A DNA stretch of 43,412 nucleotides from BS150m-G50 sp964501185 [NCBI: uncultured Bacteroidia bacterium] (GCA_964501185.1 CAZCRT010000027.1:1-43412); one strand, 5' to 3'; counted from the first letter of the stretch, positions 24,509-34,425 are shown. Notes: generated by a model from the sequence alone, not told the origin. Numbers and translations: made by a program.

Positions 24509-26041
24509 ATGCTTGATGTGATACAATCCCTGTGGCGTTCCATAAATGGATTTGTACCGGGGGGATTAACACTCTACCTGATCCTGCTGCTGATAGTACT
24601 CTTCATCCTGCAGAGTATCTACCGTCATTCCGGGATTATGACCACGGGCCGTTTCCGTATGCTGGTAATCTCTGCTCTGCTGCTGTTTGCTACCTGCTAT
24701 TCAGCTCTCTGGTTAATTACAATGCCACGCCGGGATATGACAGTTATTGCCTGCCTGCCGACATTGCCCGATCCTGATGATCTTACCTGGAATCAGGAGG
24801 TTGATCCGGAGCAACAGCTGCTACCCCTTAACCTGCAGTTGATGTTCCCGGCAGCCGGTGGGCGAATCCACTGGCAGGATTGTCGTCATCTTGTCTGTTT
24901 TGCGGAACCGGATTCCATACGGGATATTGAACGGGTAAGCAGGCTACTCGATGCCGATTATCTGATACAGCCTCAGGTTGATTCCAGCGGTTTGGAGCTG
25001 TTTATCTATCGAGTCCGCTGGCAGCACCCACATCTGCTTTCGCATATTTCTGTTTGTGCCTGCGATCCACTGGAAGCAGCAGTGCAGCTGCAAACCGCCC
25101 TGGAAGATGAGGTAACATTACCTGATCCCGTAGCTGTCGATAGCTGGATGGCACAGGACCTTCCGCTGATCTGTGTCAGTGACACGGGCGCGGTAATTGA
25201 TGCACTTCAACAGCAGGAAGAGCTGGTACCGCTGCTGGCGGAACAGCTGGCCCGTATGTTGCTGGTGACCGGACAGGAGCGGCAGGCAACTGCAATTGTG
25301 GAACTGCTCAGACAGCTGGACCGGGTAGATTCAACCTCAATAGGATTACAACTGCTCTACGCACGCTGGTATGCCGGACTTGAAGATTGGGATAATGTGG
25401 AACTGGCACTTGCGAACGCTCTGGCACTGGACCCATTATCGGCAGAAGCACGCTATCTGGTTTCTTTTCTACTTCCGGAAAGGAGAACCCGTTTAGGTTT
25501 TGGCAGCAGGCAGGAGTTACTGGAACAGCTGGCGGATTCCGCACCTGCCTGGCAACCGGGACAACTGCTCAGAATCAGCTGGTTGGAGGAACATGGCCAG
25601 TTGCAACAGGCGCTCAGCAAAGCGAAAGAGCTGGCCTTTCTGTTACCCCGGAGTTATTACGCCAGCTTCCGCCTGGCGATGATGGCTTTTCGTACGCAGA
25701 ACTACAGTCTGGCTGATGAAACCTATACCCGTCTGACTGAGTTGTATCCCGACAGGCCTGACCCATTCTACAATCTCGGGATCAATAACTTCATGATCCG
25801 TGACTTCAAACCGGGGCTAAAAGCCTTCCAGCGGGTGCTGGAACTTGAAGGGGACCCCAACGCTCATCTCTATCTTGCCAAGTGCTATGCCTGGCTGGGT
25901 AATCGGGAGCGGGCGATTTTTCACCTCAGGCAGAGACTGCTGTTTCGCAGTGAAGGTGATGAGATACAGATAGATGAGACACTGAAAGAATTGAGTCTCT
26001 ATTTCCCTGAGCGATGGCAACCAGCAAGTGAAGGGGAGTAG
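24509..26041 (+). CDS. TPR-repeat inner-membrane protein
   Basis: A 510-residue protein with two N-terminal membrane helices (about 18-36 and 50-71), a middle alpha/beta region (75-225) and TPR repeats from about 250 to the C-terminus. Clear repeat units include LLYARWYAGLEDWDNVELAL, FRLAMMAFRTQNYSLADETY, FYNLGINNFMIRDFKPGLKA and HLYLAKCYAWLGNRERAIFH. TPRs are protein-protein docking modules. With the two PEGA proteins it forms an envelope-protein trio between ftsH and folP. The specific role is unknown. Confidence 0.7.
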   Translation: MLDVIQSLWRSINGFVPGGLTLYLILLLIVLFILQSIYRHSGIMTTGRFRMLVISALLLFATCYSALWLITMPRRDMTVIACLPTLPDPDDLTWNQEVDPEQQLLPLNLQLMFPAAGGRIHWQDCRHLVCFAEPDSIRDIERVSRLLDADYLIQPQVDSSGLELFIYRVRWQHPHLLSHISVCACDPLEAAVQLQTALEDEVTLPDPVAVDSWMAQDLPLICVSDTGAVIDALQQQEELVPLLAEQLARMLLVTGQERQATAIVELLRQLDRVDSTSIGLQLLYARWYAGLEDWDNVELALANALALDPLSAEARYLVSFLLPERRTRLGFGSRQELLEQLADSAPAWQPGQLLRISWLEEHGQLQQALSKAKELAFLLPRSYYASFRLAMMAFRTQNYSLADETYTRLTELYPDRPDPFYNLGINNFMIRDFKPGLKAFQRVLELEGDPNAHLYLAKCYAWLGNRERAIFHLRQRLLFRSEGDEIQIDETLKELSLYFPERWQPASEGE

Positions 26042-26042
26042 C

Positions 26043-26909
26043 GTGCAAAGATCCACACCAGGTGTGATACAAAACCTGTTGAAAGCGCGTCAGGGTCCTT
26101 TAATAATGGGGATACTCAACCTTACGCCGGACTCTTTTTATGATGGTGGCAGCTATGCCGGCTTACAGGAAATGGTGGACAGAGCAGGTCATATGGTGAA
26201 CGAGGGAGCAGATCTGCTGGATATCGGTGGGGAGTCGACCCGCCCCGGCTCAGAACCGGTTTCCGCAGCTGAAGAGCTGGACCGTATACAGCCTCTGATT
26301 GAAGCTCTGGGAGAATCGATCGGTGTGCCGATATCCATAGATACCCGTAAGAGCAGTGTGGCAGCGCAGGCCTTGAAAGCGGGTGCAGTGATCGTCAACG
26401 ATATCTCTGCCCTGCGGGATGATCCTGAGATGGCACCCACAGTCGCGAATACCGGTGCGGACGTCATCCTGATGCACATGCAGGGTACACCACTCGATAT
26501 GCAGCTCAATCCGGCCTATGATAATCTGCTGCAGGAAGTACGCGATTTTCTACAGGAAAGGGTATCTGCAGCAATCAGTGCCGGGATTGATTCCCGATGT
26601 ATCACAGTTGATCCCGGTATTGGTTTTGGTAAACGACTGCAGGATAATCTGGAACTGCTGGCCAACCCGGGTGCCTGCCGTATCGATGATTATCCACTTC
26701 TGATCGGTGCTTCACGCAAATCCTTCATCAACCTTATTCAACCTGACACACCACCCGCCGGGCGCCTTCCAGGAACACTGGCCGCACATCTATTCACAAT
26801 CGCAGCAGGTGGTTGTGATATTCTGCGTGTGCATGACGTCGCAGAGACTGTACAGTCACTGGCTGTATGGCGCAAGTTGCAGAATACTGCCAGAGCCAGC
26901 CTGGAGTAG
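26043..26909 (+). CDS. folP: Dihydropteroate synthase
   Basis: A 288-residue folate-pathway enzyme that joins p-aminobenzoate to dihydropterin diphosphate, the target of sulfonamides. Signatures are IMGILNLTPDSFYDGG, LLDIGGESTRPGSEPVS, ISIDTRKSSVAAQAL, VNDISALRDDPEM, ILMHMQGTP, VDPGIGFGKRLQDN and LLIGASRKSFI. GTG 26043 was chosen because AAGGGGAG lies just upstream; the in-frame GTG 26028 overlaps the TPR gene. It closes the tilS-hpt-ftsH-folP arrangement, here interrupted by three envelope genes. Confidence 0.95.
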   Translation: MQRSTPGVIQNLLKARQGPLIMGILNLTPDSFYDGGSYAGLQEMVDRAGHMVNEGADLLDIGGESTRPGSEPVSAAEELDRIQPLIEALGESIGVPISIDTRKSSVAAQALKAGAVIVNDISALRDDPEMAPTVANTGADVILMHMQGTPLDMQLNPAYDNLLQEVRDFLQERVSAAISAGIDSRCITVDPGIGFGKRLQDNLELLANPGACRIDDYPLLIGASRKSFINLIQPDTPPAGRLPGTLAAHLFTIAAGGCDILRVHDVAETVQSLAVWRKLQNTARASLE

Positions 26910-26910
26910 T

Positions 26911-27438
26911 ATGAATGCGGTAACTACAGTACCAGGAAACCAGAGAGCAGTAATTCGTTACGCCACCTGCCAGGATCTGGATCAGATATGCACCATTGAA
27001 AGTGTCTGTTTTGATGATCCCTGGCCACAGGAAGACTTCAGACGGTTGCTCAGGCAACCGTTCTGTGATATTCTGGTTCTTGAATCCAATGCTGAAGCAA
27101 TCTGTGGATTCTCAATATCAAGGTATTCACCACCGCTGGCAGAGATCATAGACATTGCAATACTTCCAGAAGACCGTAGAAAAGGTTATGCTGAAGCACT
27201 GCTGCAGTCGGTTACCCGGCACAGTGTGGCACATCATTGCCGTACACTACTGCTGGAAGTGCGTTGCAGTAATCAGGCTGCGATATCGCTTTACAAGAGA
27301 AATGGTTATACTGAATTGGACAGGATAGAAGAATACTACGCTGACGGTGAGGATGGCCTCCTGCTGAGGTATCAGATCTCGGATGCCGGGGAGAGTATTT
27401 TTACCGGGAAGAGAATGGAGGACGAAAATGGGATATAG
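26911..27438 (+). CDS. rimI: Ribosomal-protein-alanine N-acetyltransferase RimI-like
   Basis: A 175-residue GNAT enzyme. ATG 26911 follows the folP stop by one base and has GGAG upstream; the open frame extends back inside folP but that part is not coding. RimI acetylates the N-terminal Ala of ribosomal protein S18. Signs are CTIESVCFDDPWPQEDF, the acetyl-CoA loop IAILPEDRRKGYAEALL, LLLEVRCSNQAAISLYKRNGY and RIEEYYADGEDGLLLRY. These match the RimI subgroup well. The last 11 bases overlap the next gene. Confidence 0.9.
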   Translation: MNAVTTVPGNQRAVIRYATCQDLDQICTIESVCFDDPWPQEDFRRLLRQPFCDILVLESNAEAICGFSISRYSPPLAEIIDIAILPEDRRKGYAEALLQSVTRHSVAHHCRTLLLEVRCSNQAAISLYKRNGYTELDRIEEYYADGEDGLLLRYQISDAGESIFTGKRMEDENGI

Positions 27439-30400
27439 AACTAAGGCCGGTCATAAGTGGCTGCAGCTGCTGTTGCTGCTGCTTATGAGCCTGAGCATAA
27501 CCAGCACTCTGCAGGCAGATGAGGAGACACTTTTACTGCGCTATCCTGCCTGGAACCAGGGCCAGATCGCTTTCGTATACGCCGGTAATATCTATACCGT
27601 ACCGGAAACAGGTGGTACAGCCCGGCGGCTTACATCCGGCTCCGGAAATGAATGGCTTCCACGCTTTTCACCGGATGGTAAGTGGCTGGCGTTTTCAGCG
27701 GATTATGATGGCAATGCTGATGTCTATGTGATGCCCGCAACCGGTGGTGAACCGATCAGGTTAACCTGGCACCCCGGCAGCGATCTGGTAGTGGACTGGT
27801 CCCCCGACAGCAGGGAAGTACTGTTTCGCTCCAGCCGGGAAAGTGTATCACGTTCATATCGCAAACTGTTCCGCATCAACCGTGACGGTGGCAATCCCGT
27901 GATGGTGCCACTACCTCGAGCTGAGCTGGCATCCTTTTCCCCTGATGGAAAGCAGGTTGCTTACAATCGTCGGTCACGGGAGTTTCGAACCTGGAAACGC
28001 TATCAGGGTGGTACGGCTCAGGATATCTGGCTTTACAGTTTCGAAAATGGTGAACTACAGCAACTTACCGATTGGATTGGTACCGACGCGTTTCCCATGT
28101 GGAAAGACGACACCATTTACTTCATTTCCGATCGCAAGCACACAATGAATCTCTATGCGTATGGGATGTCAGATGGCAGTCAGAAGCAGCTGACCAGTTT
28201 TGATGAATACGATGTCAAATGGCCAAGCGCCGGTGACCGTGGCATTGCATTTGAGAATGGTGGCCGTATCTACCTGTACCACTTTGACGGTGGTCAACTG
28301 CAGCAACCGGAAATCAGGATTCAGGAAGACCGGGTTGAGACCAGGCCGCACTGGCAGAAGGTAGGCAGAGGATTTCGCAGCTGGACACCATCACCACAGG
28401 GTAATCGGGTAGTGATAGAGGCACATGGTGACCTTTTCACCGTTCCCAGAGAGCATGGCGAGACACGCAACCTTACAAACTCTGCAGGAATCCATGAGCG
28501 CAGTCCGAGCTGGTCACCCGATGGCCGCTGGCTGGCATATTTCACAGATGCCTCAGGGGAGTATCAGCTTGTATTACGTGATATGGAAAACGAAAAGGAG
28601 AACCGTTTTCTGGTTGAGATGAAGGAAGATTATCCATGGTGGTTGCGATGGTCACCTGATTCACGCTACCTGATCTACAGTGATGAGGAATTGAAGCTGC
28701 AGATGGTAGATGCTGCATCCGGCAAGGTGACAACGGTCGATCGGGGTTTATATCATAGAATCTACAGCTACGACTGGTCACCTGATTCACGCTGGATTGT
28801 ATACAACCGGGAGAGTGAGAACGGTTTCGGATCGCTGTTTGCCTACTCGCTTCAGGAGAAGGAATCCCACCGTCTGACCAGTGATTTTACAGATGAACAG
28901 CAGGTAGTGTTCGATGATTCCTCACAGTGTCTCTACTTCACCTCTTCCCGTCTTTTCCATCCGGACATGGGACGCTTTGAAAACGATTACAAGTTTTCTA
29001 TGGTCCAGTCTGTTTATGTGATGCCACTGACGGCTGATCAGGAAACCCCCTTTGCGCCCCGCAGTGATGAGGCGGTGATCGAGAGCGAAGAGGAGGAGGA
29101 AGACTCCGACGACGGGGATGATGAAGAGGATGACGCTGACAGTGAGGATGAGGAGGAAGAGGATTCAGAGGAGGCGATTGAGACTGTAATCGACTTCGCT
29201 GATATAGAAGGGCGGGTACAGCGGGTGCCGATAACTGCCGGCAGTATCGGTGGCCTGTCAGTCATGGGTGGTAATCTCTACTACATGTCTTATCCCTACA
29301 CACCGGGCCCGCTGGATTTTGACGAGGATCAGATGATCCTGCATCGTTATGATCTGGAAGAGCAGGAGGATGAGGAGGTTGCCGGTAATGTGCGTGGCTA
29401 TTCTTTTACACCTGATGGTGAGCAGATTGTGGCACGTATCGGCCGACAACTGGTGATGTTCAGCTCTAAAGGTAAACCGGATATGGGGGAGGATGTACTA
29501 TCCCTGGCCGGGCTGGAGATGCTGGTGGATCCGAGACAGGAGTGGCAGGAGATTTTTGATGAGGCCTGGCGCATCGAGCGTGAGTTTTTCTATGATGCCG
29601 AGATGCACGGTGTTAACTGGGAGAAGATGAAGAAGCGCTATGGCAGGCTGCTGCCGCATGTATCACATCGCAGCGACCTGAACTACCTGATCGGCGAGAT
29701 GATTGCCGAGTTGAACTGTGGGCATGCATATGTCTGGATGCCGGATGAACATGAAGTAGATCATGTAAATGTAGGTATGCTGGGAGCTCAGGTGGAACCA
29801 GCCGCAAATGGCTATTTCCGTATCACAAAAGTTTTCCGTCATCTGGATTGGAATGATCCTGATGACCGGGCACCACTGGCTGCACCCGGTGTTAACATAC
29901 AGGTCGGTGATTACATTCTGACAGTCAATGATGAACCTCTTTATGCGGAGGAGAACTTCTACTCCCGGTTCCAGAATCTGGCAGGGCGTGATATCACACT
30001 GACAGTATCCACTACCGGTGATGAATCTGACAGCCGTGAAGTTGTGGTCACTCCGGTAAGGGATGAATCCGGACTCTACTACACCGACTGGGTGGAGGGA
30101 AACCGGAAATGGGTCAGCGAGCAATCTGACGGTCGTGTAGGCTACCTGCATGTGCCCAATACTTCCTACTGGGGCATTATGGAGTTCAGTAAGGGCTTCT
30201 ATTCACAGATCCACAAAGAGGGGATGATTATCGATGAGCGCTACAACGGTGGTGGCATGCTGCCTGATATGCTCATTTCACGTCTGGATCGTTCGGTGCT
30301 TTCCTGGTGGGCAACCCGTCACGGCAGAGTAACCCGTACTCCAGGCAATATGATCGACGGGCCGCTGGTGATGCTGGTGAATGAATATGCAGGTTCCGGT

Positions 30401-30739
30401 GGTGATGCTTTCCCTTACTATTTCCAGCTTAAAGGATTAGGCAAGGTAGTGGGTATCCGGACCTGGGGTGGCCTGGTAGGTATCAACAACTTTATTCCCT
30501 GTGTCGACGGCAGCGGTGTTTCGGTACCGGCCTTCGGTATTATTGATCTCGAGGGTGAATGGGCGGTGGAAAACTATGGTATCGATCCGGATGTGGTAGT
30601 CGACAATCAACCCGCCGATCTGTTGCGTGGCTATGATGAGCAGCTGGATACCGGATTGCGCCTGATACTGAAGGAGCTGAGAGAGAATCCACCGGCAGGC
30701 TGGCAGGATAAACCACCACCACCTGACGACCGCAATTAA
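27428..30739 (+). CDS. Secreted Tricorn-like S41 protease
   Basis: A 1103-residue exported protease from ATG 27428 (GGAGG at 27418-27422); an ATG at 27383 is in frame but lies within rimI. A signal peptide (LLLLLLMSLSITSTLQA) is followed by six- and seven-blade beta-propeller regions with TolB/WD40-like repeats (PRFSPDGKWLAFSADYDGN, WSPDGRWLAYFTDASGE). The Tricorn core, PDZ and S41 catalytic domains follow. Catalytic residues are recognisable: H766 (NCGHAYVW), nucleophile S990 (EYAGSGGDAF) and E1048 (EWAVENYGIDPD). In Tricorn a Ser precedes the His; here it is Gly. Residues about 550-585 are a very acidic Glu/Asp stretch inserted in the second propeller. It probably degrades peptides in the periplasm. 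Confidence 0.9.
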   Translation: MGYRTKAGHKWLQLLLLLLMSLSITSTLQADEETLLLRYPAWNQGQIAFVYAGNIYTVPETGGTARRLTSGSGNEWLPRFSPDGKWLAFSADYDGNADVYVMPATGGEPIRLTWHPGSDLVVDWSPDSREVLFRSSRESVSRSYRKLFRINRDGGNPVMVPLPRAELASFSPDGKQVAYNRRSREFRTWKRYQGGTAQDIWLYSFENGELQQLTDWIGTDAFPMWKDDTIYFISDRKHTMNLYAYGMSDGSQKQLTSFDEYDVKWPSAGDRGIAFENGGRIYLYHFDGGQLQQPEIRIQEDRVETRPHWQKVGRGFRSWTPSPQGNRVVIEAHGDLFTVPREHGETRNLTNSAGIHERSPSWSPDGRWLAYFTDASGEYQLVLRDMENEKENRFLVEMKEDYPWWLRWSPDSRYLIYSDEELKLQMVDAASGKVTTVDRGLYHRIYSYDWSPDSRWIVYNRESENGFGSLFAYSLQEKESHRLTSDFTDEQQVVFDDSSQCLYFTSSRLFHPDMGRFENDYKFSMVQSVYVMPLTADQETPFAPRSDEAVIESEEEEEDSDDGDDEEDDADSEDEEEEDSEEAIETVIDFADIEGRVQRVPITAGSIGGLSVMGGNLYYMSYPYTPGPLDFDEDQMILHRYDLEEQEDEEVAGNVRGYSFTPDGEQIVARIGRQLVMFSSKGKPDMGEDVLSLAGLEMLVDPRQEWQEIFDEAWRIEREFFYDAEMHGVNWEKMKKRYGRLLPHVSHRSDLNYLIGEMIAELNCGHAYVWMPDEHEVDHVNVGMLGAQVEPAANGYFRITKVFRHLDWNDPDDRAPLAAPGVNIQVGDYILTVNDEPLYAEENFYSRFQNLAGRDITLTVSTTGDESDSREVVVTPVRDESGLYYTDWVEGNRKWVSEQSDGRVGYLHVPNTSYWGIMEFSKGFYSQIHKEGMIIDERYNGGGMLPDMLISRLDRSVLSWWATRHGRVTRTPGNMIDGPLVMLVNEYAGSGGDAFPYYFQLKGLGKVVGIRTWGGLVGINNFIPCVDGSGVSVPAFGIIDLEGEWAVENYGIDPDVVVDNQPADLLRGYDEQLDTGLRLILKELRENPPAGWQDKPPPPDDRN

Positions 30740-30748
30740 GAGGTCGCT

Positions 30749-31297
30749 TTGAAAGAGCTACCCTATCCTGCAGATCTTAAGGGAGAGGGCCTTCCGGTGA
30801 TGCTCCAGAAGCCTCTGCAGGAAGATCTCCTTTTTATTCGTGAACTCTGGAGCGATCCATCAACCATGGCTCCGGTGGGCGGAGCCCGGGTGATGGACGA
30901 GGAGACCTCTCTCCAATGGTATCGCCGCATGATTGAACCGGGCAGTGATCAGGATCGCTATTTCCTCATTAGAAATGCAGAAAACAGTGAAAGCATCGGT
31001 GAAGCCAGTCTCCATCGCTGGCAGCATTCCCGGGGGCTGGCGGAGCTGAATATCAAGGTCATGGACCGATTAAGGGGCAGGGGCTGTGCGAACCATGCTC
31101 TGGCATTGATATTGCAGTTCTTTTTTGTCGATTGTGAAGGCCGTCTGTTGCGGGATGACATAGCAAAAGGCAATAAGGGTGCCAGAGCCCTGCTGGAGCG
31201 GTCTGGCTTTCAACAGACCGGCTCTCCACCCGGGTGTGACCGTTGGGAGTTGACCGAGAAGCAGTGGCAAACTGCCAGAATTGTAAACAGGATTTAA
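30749..31297 (+). CDS. GNAT-family N-acetyltransferase
   Basis: A 182-residue protein from TTG 30749, with AGAGG upstream. The fold pattern is of the RimJ/RimL (Acetyltransf_3) type: LLFIRELWSDPSTMAPVGG, IGEASLHRW, the acyl-CoA loop region VMDRLRGRGCANHALALIL and GNKGARALLERSGFQQTG. The substrate cannot be told from sequence. It lies ten bases after the Tricorn-like gene and is probably co-transcribed with it. Confidence 0.8.
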   Translation: MKELPYPADLKGEGLPVMLQKPLQEDLLFIRELWSDPSTMAPVGGARVMDEETSLQWYRRMIEPGSDQDRYFLIRNAENSESIGEASLHRWQHSRGLAELNIKVMDRLRGRGCANHALALILQFFFVDCEGRLLRDDIAKGNKGARALLERSGFQQTGSPPGCDRWELTEKQWQTARIVNRI

Positions 31298-31379
31298 TTA
31301 TACAGACAACAGTGTGGGTTTCTTTATCAGTTGTACCTGCTTATATTTAACAATTGACAGATGACATATCAGGGGGCCA

Positions 31380-34277
31380 ATGATGAAGTGGAAAATTCTC
31401 CTTTCTATACTGCTGGTCTGCAGCTGGTACGGGCAGTTAAGCAGTGCGGTTGGCAACGACCTTACCGAAGATCTGGTTCTCGACCTGAGTTACAGTGACG
31501 GCAAGCTGTTTCTCAGCTGGGACGCTCCCGCTGAACAGGAATGCTGGGACGTACAGTGGTCGGCTGATCCCTGGTTTTTCACCCCGCAGTTTCTGATGAC
31601 AACAACGGTTCCCGATGTAAGCTTCGATATACCGCAGGCAACCTCCCGTTATTACAGGGTAGTTCCGGTTGTTGATCCGGTTACCCCCCCGGTTGATGAA
31701 CTGATAGAGGACTTTGAGAATGAAGCGCCGATTCTGACAAGCTGGAGTGATCAGGACCAGGACCCGGATGCCTGGGACTGGGATGACAGCAATCCCTTTG
31801 AAGGAGAGCGCTGCCTGCGATTGTACGGTAACACTTACAAAGCCCAGGATCTCGACTCCCTGCAGATATTCTTCCACACCATAATGAGTATAGCTGCCCG
31901 TTCCGACAATGTCTCCAACCGGCAGATGCTCGGGTTTGCCGACTCCGAAAATGTGATCTGGTATGTACTCTGGGGATCGGAGGGCGGATATGATGATACG
32001 CCCGGGCAATCGGGGCAGGCGGAAATCTGCGCTTATCAGGGGTGGTTCCCGACCGATGAATGGCATCAGATACTGCTACCGGTGGGGCAGGACTGGCAGG
32101 GCAAATTTGGCTACCTTCCCCGGCTGGAACAGGTGATCTATGCCAATGACTGTGATTCCAACGGGGGTGAAATCCGTTTCGATCTGCTGGCGGACGCAAC
32201 GATGGGGCAGTTGCGGCGACCGAACGCTGATTTTCTGGCCGATGTTATGGAAACTGTCGGTGACAGTTGCCGGGTCGCTTTTACTTCCATGTCCACACCA
32301 CGACCATTGTCTCACAGCTGGAATTTTGGTAACGGCACTTACAGCACAGAGGTGGATCCTGAAACCTGGTTACCGATCGGATGTACTCACAGGGTATCGC
32401 TGCTGGTTGAAGATGAAATTCGCCACTACGATTTTGTTTCTGAAGAAGTCATTACTCCCGGTACACAGTTGCCTCGCACCGCCCGTATCAGTTCTGTCGG
32501 TGATGTGATGATGGCTCGCCGTATGGAATCTGAGATTATCGAGGAGCAGGGTGTAGACGCGATTTATGATTCAGTACGTACGGTCTGGCAGGATGCGGAT
32601 CTGATGCTGCTGAATCTTGAGTGCCCGCTTACTGTTTCCAACGATGAGCATCCAACCAAGACAATCGTTTTCCGCTCACATCCTGATAATGTAACCGGAC
32701 TGGTTAATGCCAGTGTGGACTTCGCCTCCCTGGCCAATAATCACGCTTTTGATTACATGATGGAGGGGTTGCAGGAAACACGCGATATATTACAGAGTGC
32801 CGGGATCAGCTTTACTGGTGCCGATACCAACAGCTTTCTTGCCCGGCAACCCGCCTTTCTCTCAGCCAACGGTCTTTCTATCGGTGTGCTGGCTGCTTCT
32901 GACAGGGGTGGGTACTACAACAACTATCAGCCATTCCTGGATGCCGCACCCTCGCGCCCCGGGTTTGCTTCCTGGTCACGCGCTGAGATGCAGGCTACAG
33001 TTCCCCGTTTACGGCAGGAGGTAGACTGGTTGATGGTTCAGGTGCACTCCGGGTATGAATACAGTCAGGCACCTGTACTACGGGGAGGGTCTCCTGCCAG
33101 GCCATTGGAAGGAATCCCCTGGGATCCGAACGACTACGGCCTGTTCGCCCGCGATCTGTTGCCGGATCAATCGGAGCGTTCACACCGGCAGGAAGCAATT
33201 GACCTCGGTGCGGATTTCGTTATCACTCACCATCCCCATATTCTGCAGGGATTCGAGCTTTACAACGATGGCCTGATTGCCCACAGCCTTGGCAATTTCG
33301 TCATGGATCTGAACTATGTCGAGACGATGACGACAGTACAGGTTGATGTTATGCTGGAAGAGGATGAGCTGACAGGTGTTACCGTACGGCCGGCTTATAT
33401 TGCCAACTACATTCCCCGCTTTGCCAGAGGTGATCTGGCTGTCTCCATCATGGATCATATAACCGCCCTGTCGCTTCCGTTTGATACCTGGGTTGTCCAT
33501 CAGCCGGGAGCGGATACTGCCTGGGTTGTGCTGGATACATTGGCCGTCAACTGGACCGGTGTCACCACTCAGGACACACTTGAGTTTACAGACGATGGTG
33601 ATTACAGACTGAGTCGTCCACAGCGTCTGCAGGGGGAGGGTTACCCCGCCTGGCTGGATCTGAATGAATTTCTGCAGGACGCCGAATGGCGGGTAGGGCG
33701 CAATATTCTCTGGTGGGGGAATATGGAGGATGAAGGCGCTCCACAGTGGGATATCAACAGTGATAACGAGTGGTTCGATGATTTTATCAACCACAGCGGT
33801 GCACGCAGTCTCCGCCTTGAAGAGAGCAATGGTGGAACTGTACGTAACTATTTTGTATCACGTGCCCCACTGGATGACGACTACGATTACTCCATTATCG
33901 GCTGGATGCGTACCTCAAATGCTGCCGAAGCAAATCTTCAAATGCGGTACTATCAGCATCGTACCGACGGGGGGGCTATCGGAACTGAGATGGCCCAGCC
34001 GGAATTGAGTGGCACCAACGACTGGAGCCAGGTCTGGACTGAACTGACACTACCGGAGCAGACTCGTTTCTACAGTGTGCGCCACTCTCTGACTGCAGGC
34101 AGTGGTACCGGGAGCTCCTGGTTTGATGATGAAGCGGTGATACAATGGGATTCGTGGCAGGATTTCCCGGCGGAATTCCATCTGCCGAATGATTACGATT
34201 ACATTCAGGTGCGCGCGCCACTTGCGCCTGATCAGCTGGCGGTGGAATATCGGCGTGAGTGGATCGATTTGCCATGA
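31380..34277 (+). CDS. Exported multidomain CapA-like protein of polyglutamate locus
   Basis: A 965-residue protein with signal peptide (ILLSILLVCSWYGQLSSA). Domain order: fibronectin-III-like module (about 28-100), a sandwich domain resembling a carbohydrate-binding module (110-285, EDFENEAPILTSWSDQ ...), a PKD-like module (295-360), the CapA/PgsA metallophosphoesterase-like domain (about 368-650), and a C-terminal jelly-roll (about 760-960). CapA motifs are ISSVGDVMMARR (D375), LLNLECPLT, SLANNHAFDY (H455), VQVHSGYEY, ITHHPHILQGFE and HSLGNFVMD. Classical CapA/PgsA is about 380 residues and takes part in poly-gamma-glutamate synthesis or export. The extra modules suggest polymer or glycan binding. 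There is no sorting tail. It precedes pgsB by about 200 bases. Confidence 0.85.
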   Translation: MMKWKILLSILLVCSWYGQLSSAVGNDLTEDLVLDLSYSDGKLFLSWDAPAEQECWDVQWSADPWFFTPQFLMTTTVPDVSFDIPQATSRYYRVVPVVDPVTPPVDELIEDFENEAPILTSWSDQDQDPDAWDWDDSNPFEGERCLRLYGNTYKAQDLDSLQIFFHTIMSIAARSDNVSNRQMLGFADSENVIWYVLWGSEGGYDDTPGQSGQAEICAYQGWFPTDEWHQILLPVGQDWQGKFGYLPRLEQVIYANDCDSNGGEIRFDLLADATMGQLRRPNADFLADVMETVGDSCRVAFTSMSTPRPLSHSWNFGNGTYSTEVDPETWLPIGCTHRVSLLVEDEIRHYDFVSEEVITPGTQLPRTARISSVGDVMMARRMESEIIEEQGVDAIYDSVRTVWQDADLMLLNLECPLTVSNDEHPTKTIVFRSHPDNVTGLVNASVDFASLANNHAFDYMMEGLQETRDILQSAGISFTGADTNSFLARQPAFLSANGLSIGVLAASDRGGYYNNYQPFLDAAPSRPGFASWSRAEMQATVPRLRQEVDWLMVQVHSGYEYSQAPVLRGGSPARPLEGIPWDPNDYGLFARDLLPDQSERSHRQEAIDLGADFVITHHPHILQGFELYNDGLIAHSLGNFVMDLNYVETMTTVQVDVMLEEDELTGVTVRPAYIANYIPRFARGDLAVSIMDHITALSLPFDTWVVHQPGADTAWVVLDTLAVNWTGVTTQDTLEFTDDGDYRLSRPQRLQGEGYPAWLDLNEFLQDAEWRVGRNILWWGNMEDEGAPQWDINSDNEWFDDFINHSGARSLRLEESNGGTVRNYFVSRAPLDDDYDYSIIGWMRTSNAAEANLQMRYYQHRTDGGAIGTEMAQPELSGTNDWSQVWTELTLPEQTRFYSVRHSLTAGSGTGSSWFDDEAVIQWDSWQDFPAEFHLPNDYDYIQVRAPLAPDQLAVEYRREWIDLP

Positions 34278-34404
34278 TATAGATTTGATAGCTTCTGCTT
34301 TCATTCTCACTTGCATAATCGTGCAGTAGAGATTAAGTTAAAAGCTGTTCAAAATGTCGAAAAGCTAAGAATAGTGCCCACCTGATAGTTAAGGTAGCCA
34401 GAGA

Positions 34405-34425
34405 CTGCTCAACAACAATGAGCAG
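34405..34425 (+). other. Hairpin between capA-like gene and pgsB
   Basis: CTGCTCA (34405-34411) pairs with TGAGCAG (34419-34425) across seven bases. A TTGACT at 34438-34443 follows without a good -10. The stem could terminate or attenuate transcription entering pgsB; no strong T tract is present. Confidence 0.35.

Noticed and set aside
26707-26910. N-terminal extension of rimI inside folP
   Set aside because: The RimI fold starts at ATG 26911 with a ribosome site; the upstream part has no GNAT similarity and overlaps folP coding sequence.
29038-29265. Ser-rich minus-strand frame opposite the Tricorn-like gene
   Set aside because: It is the mirror of the acidic Glu/Asp codon run on the + strand, not a gene.
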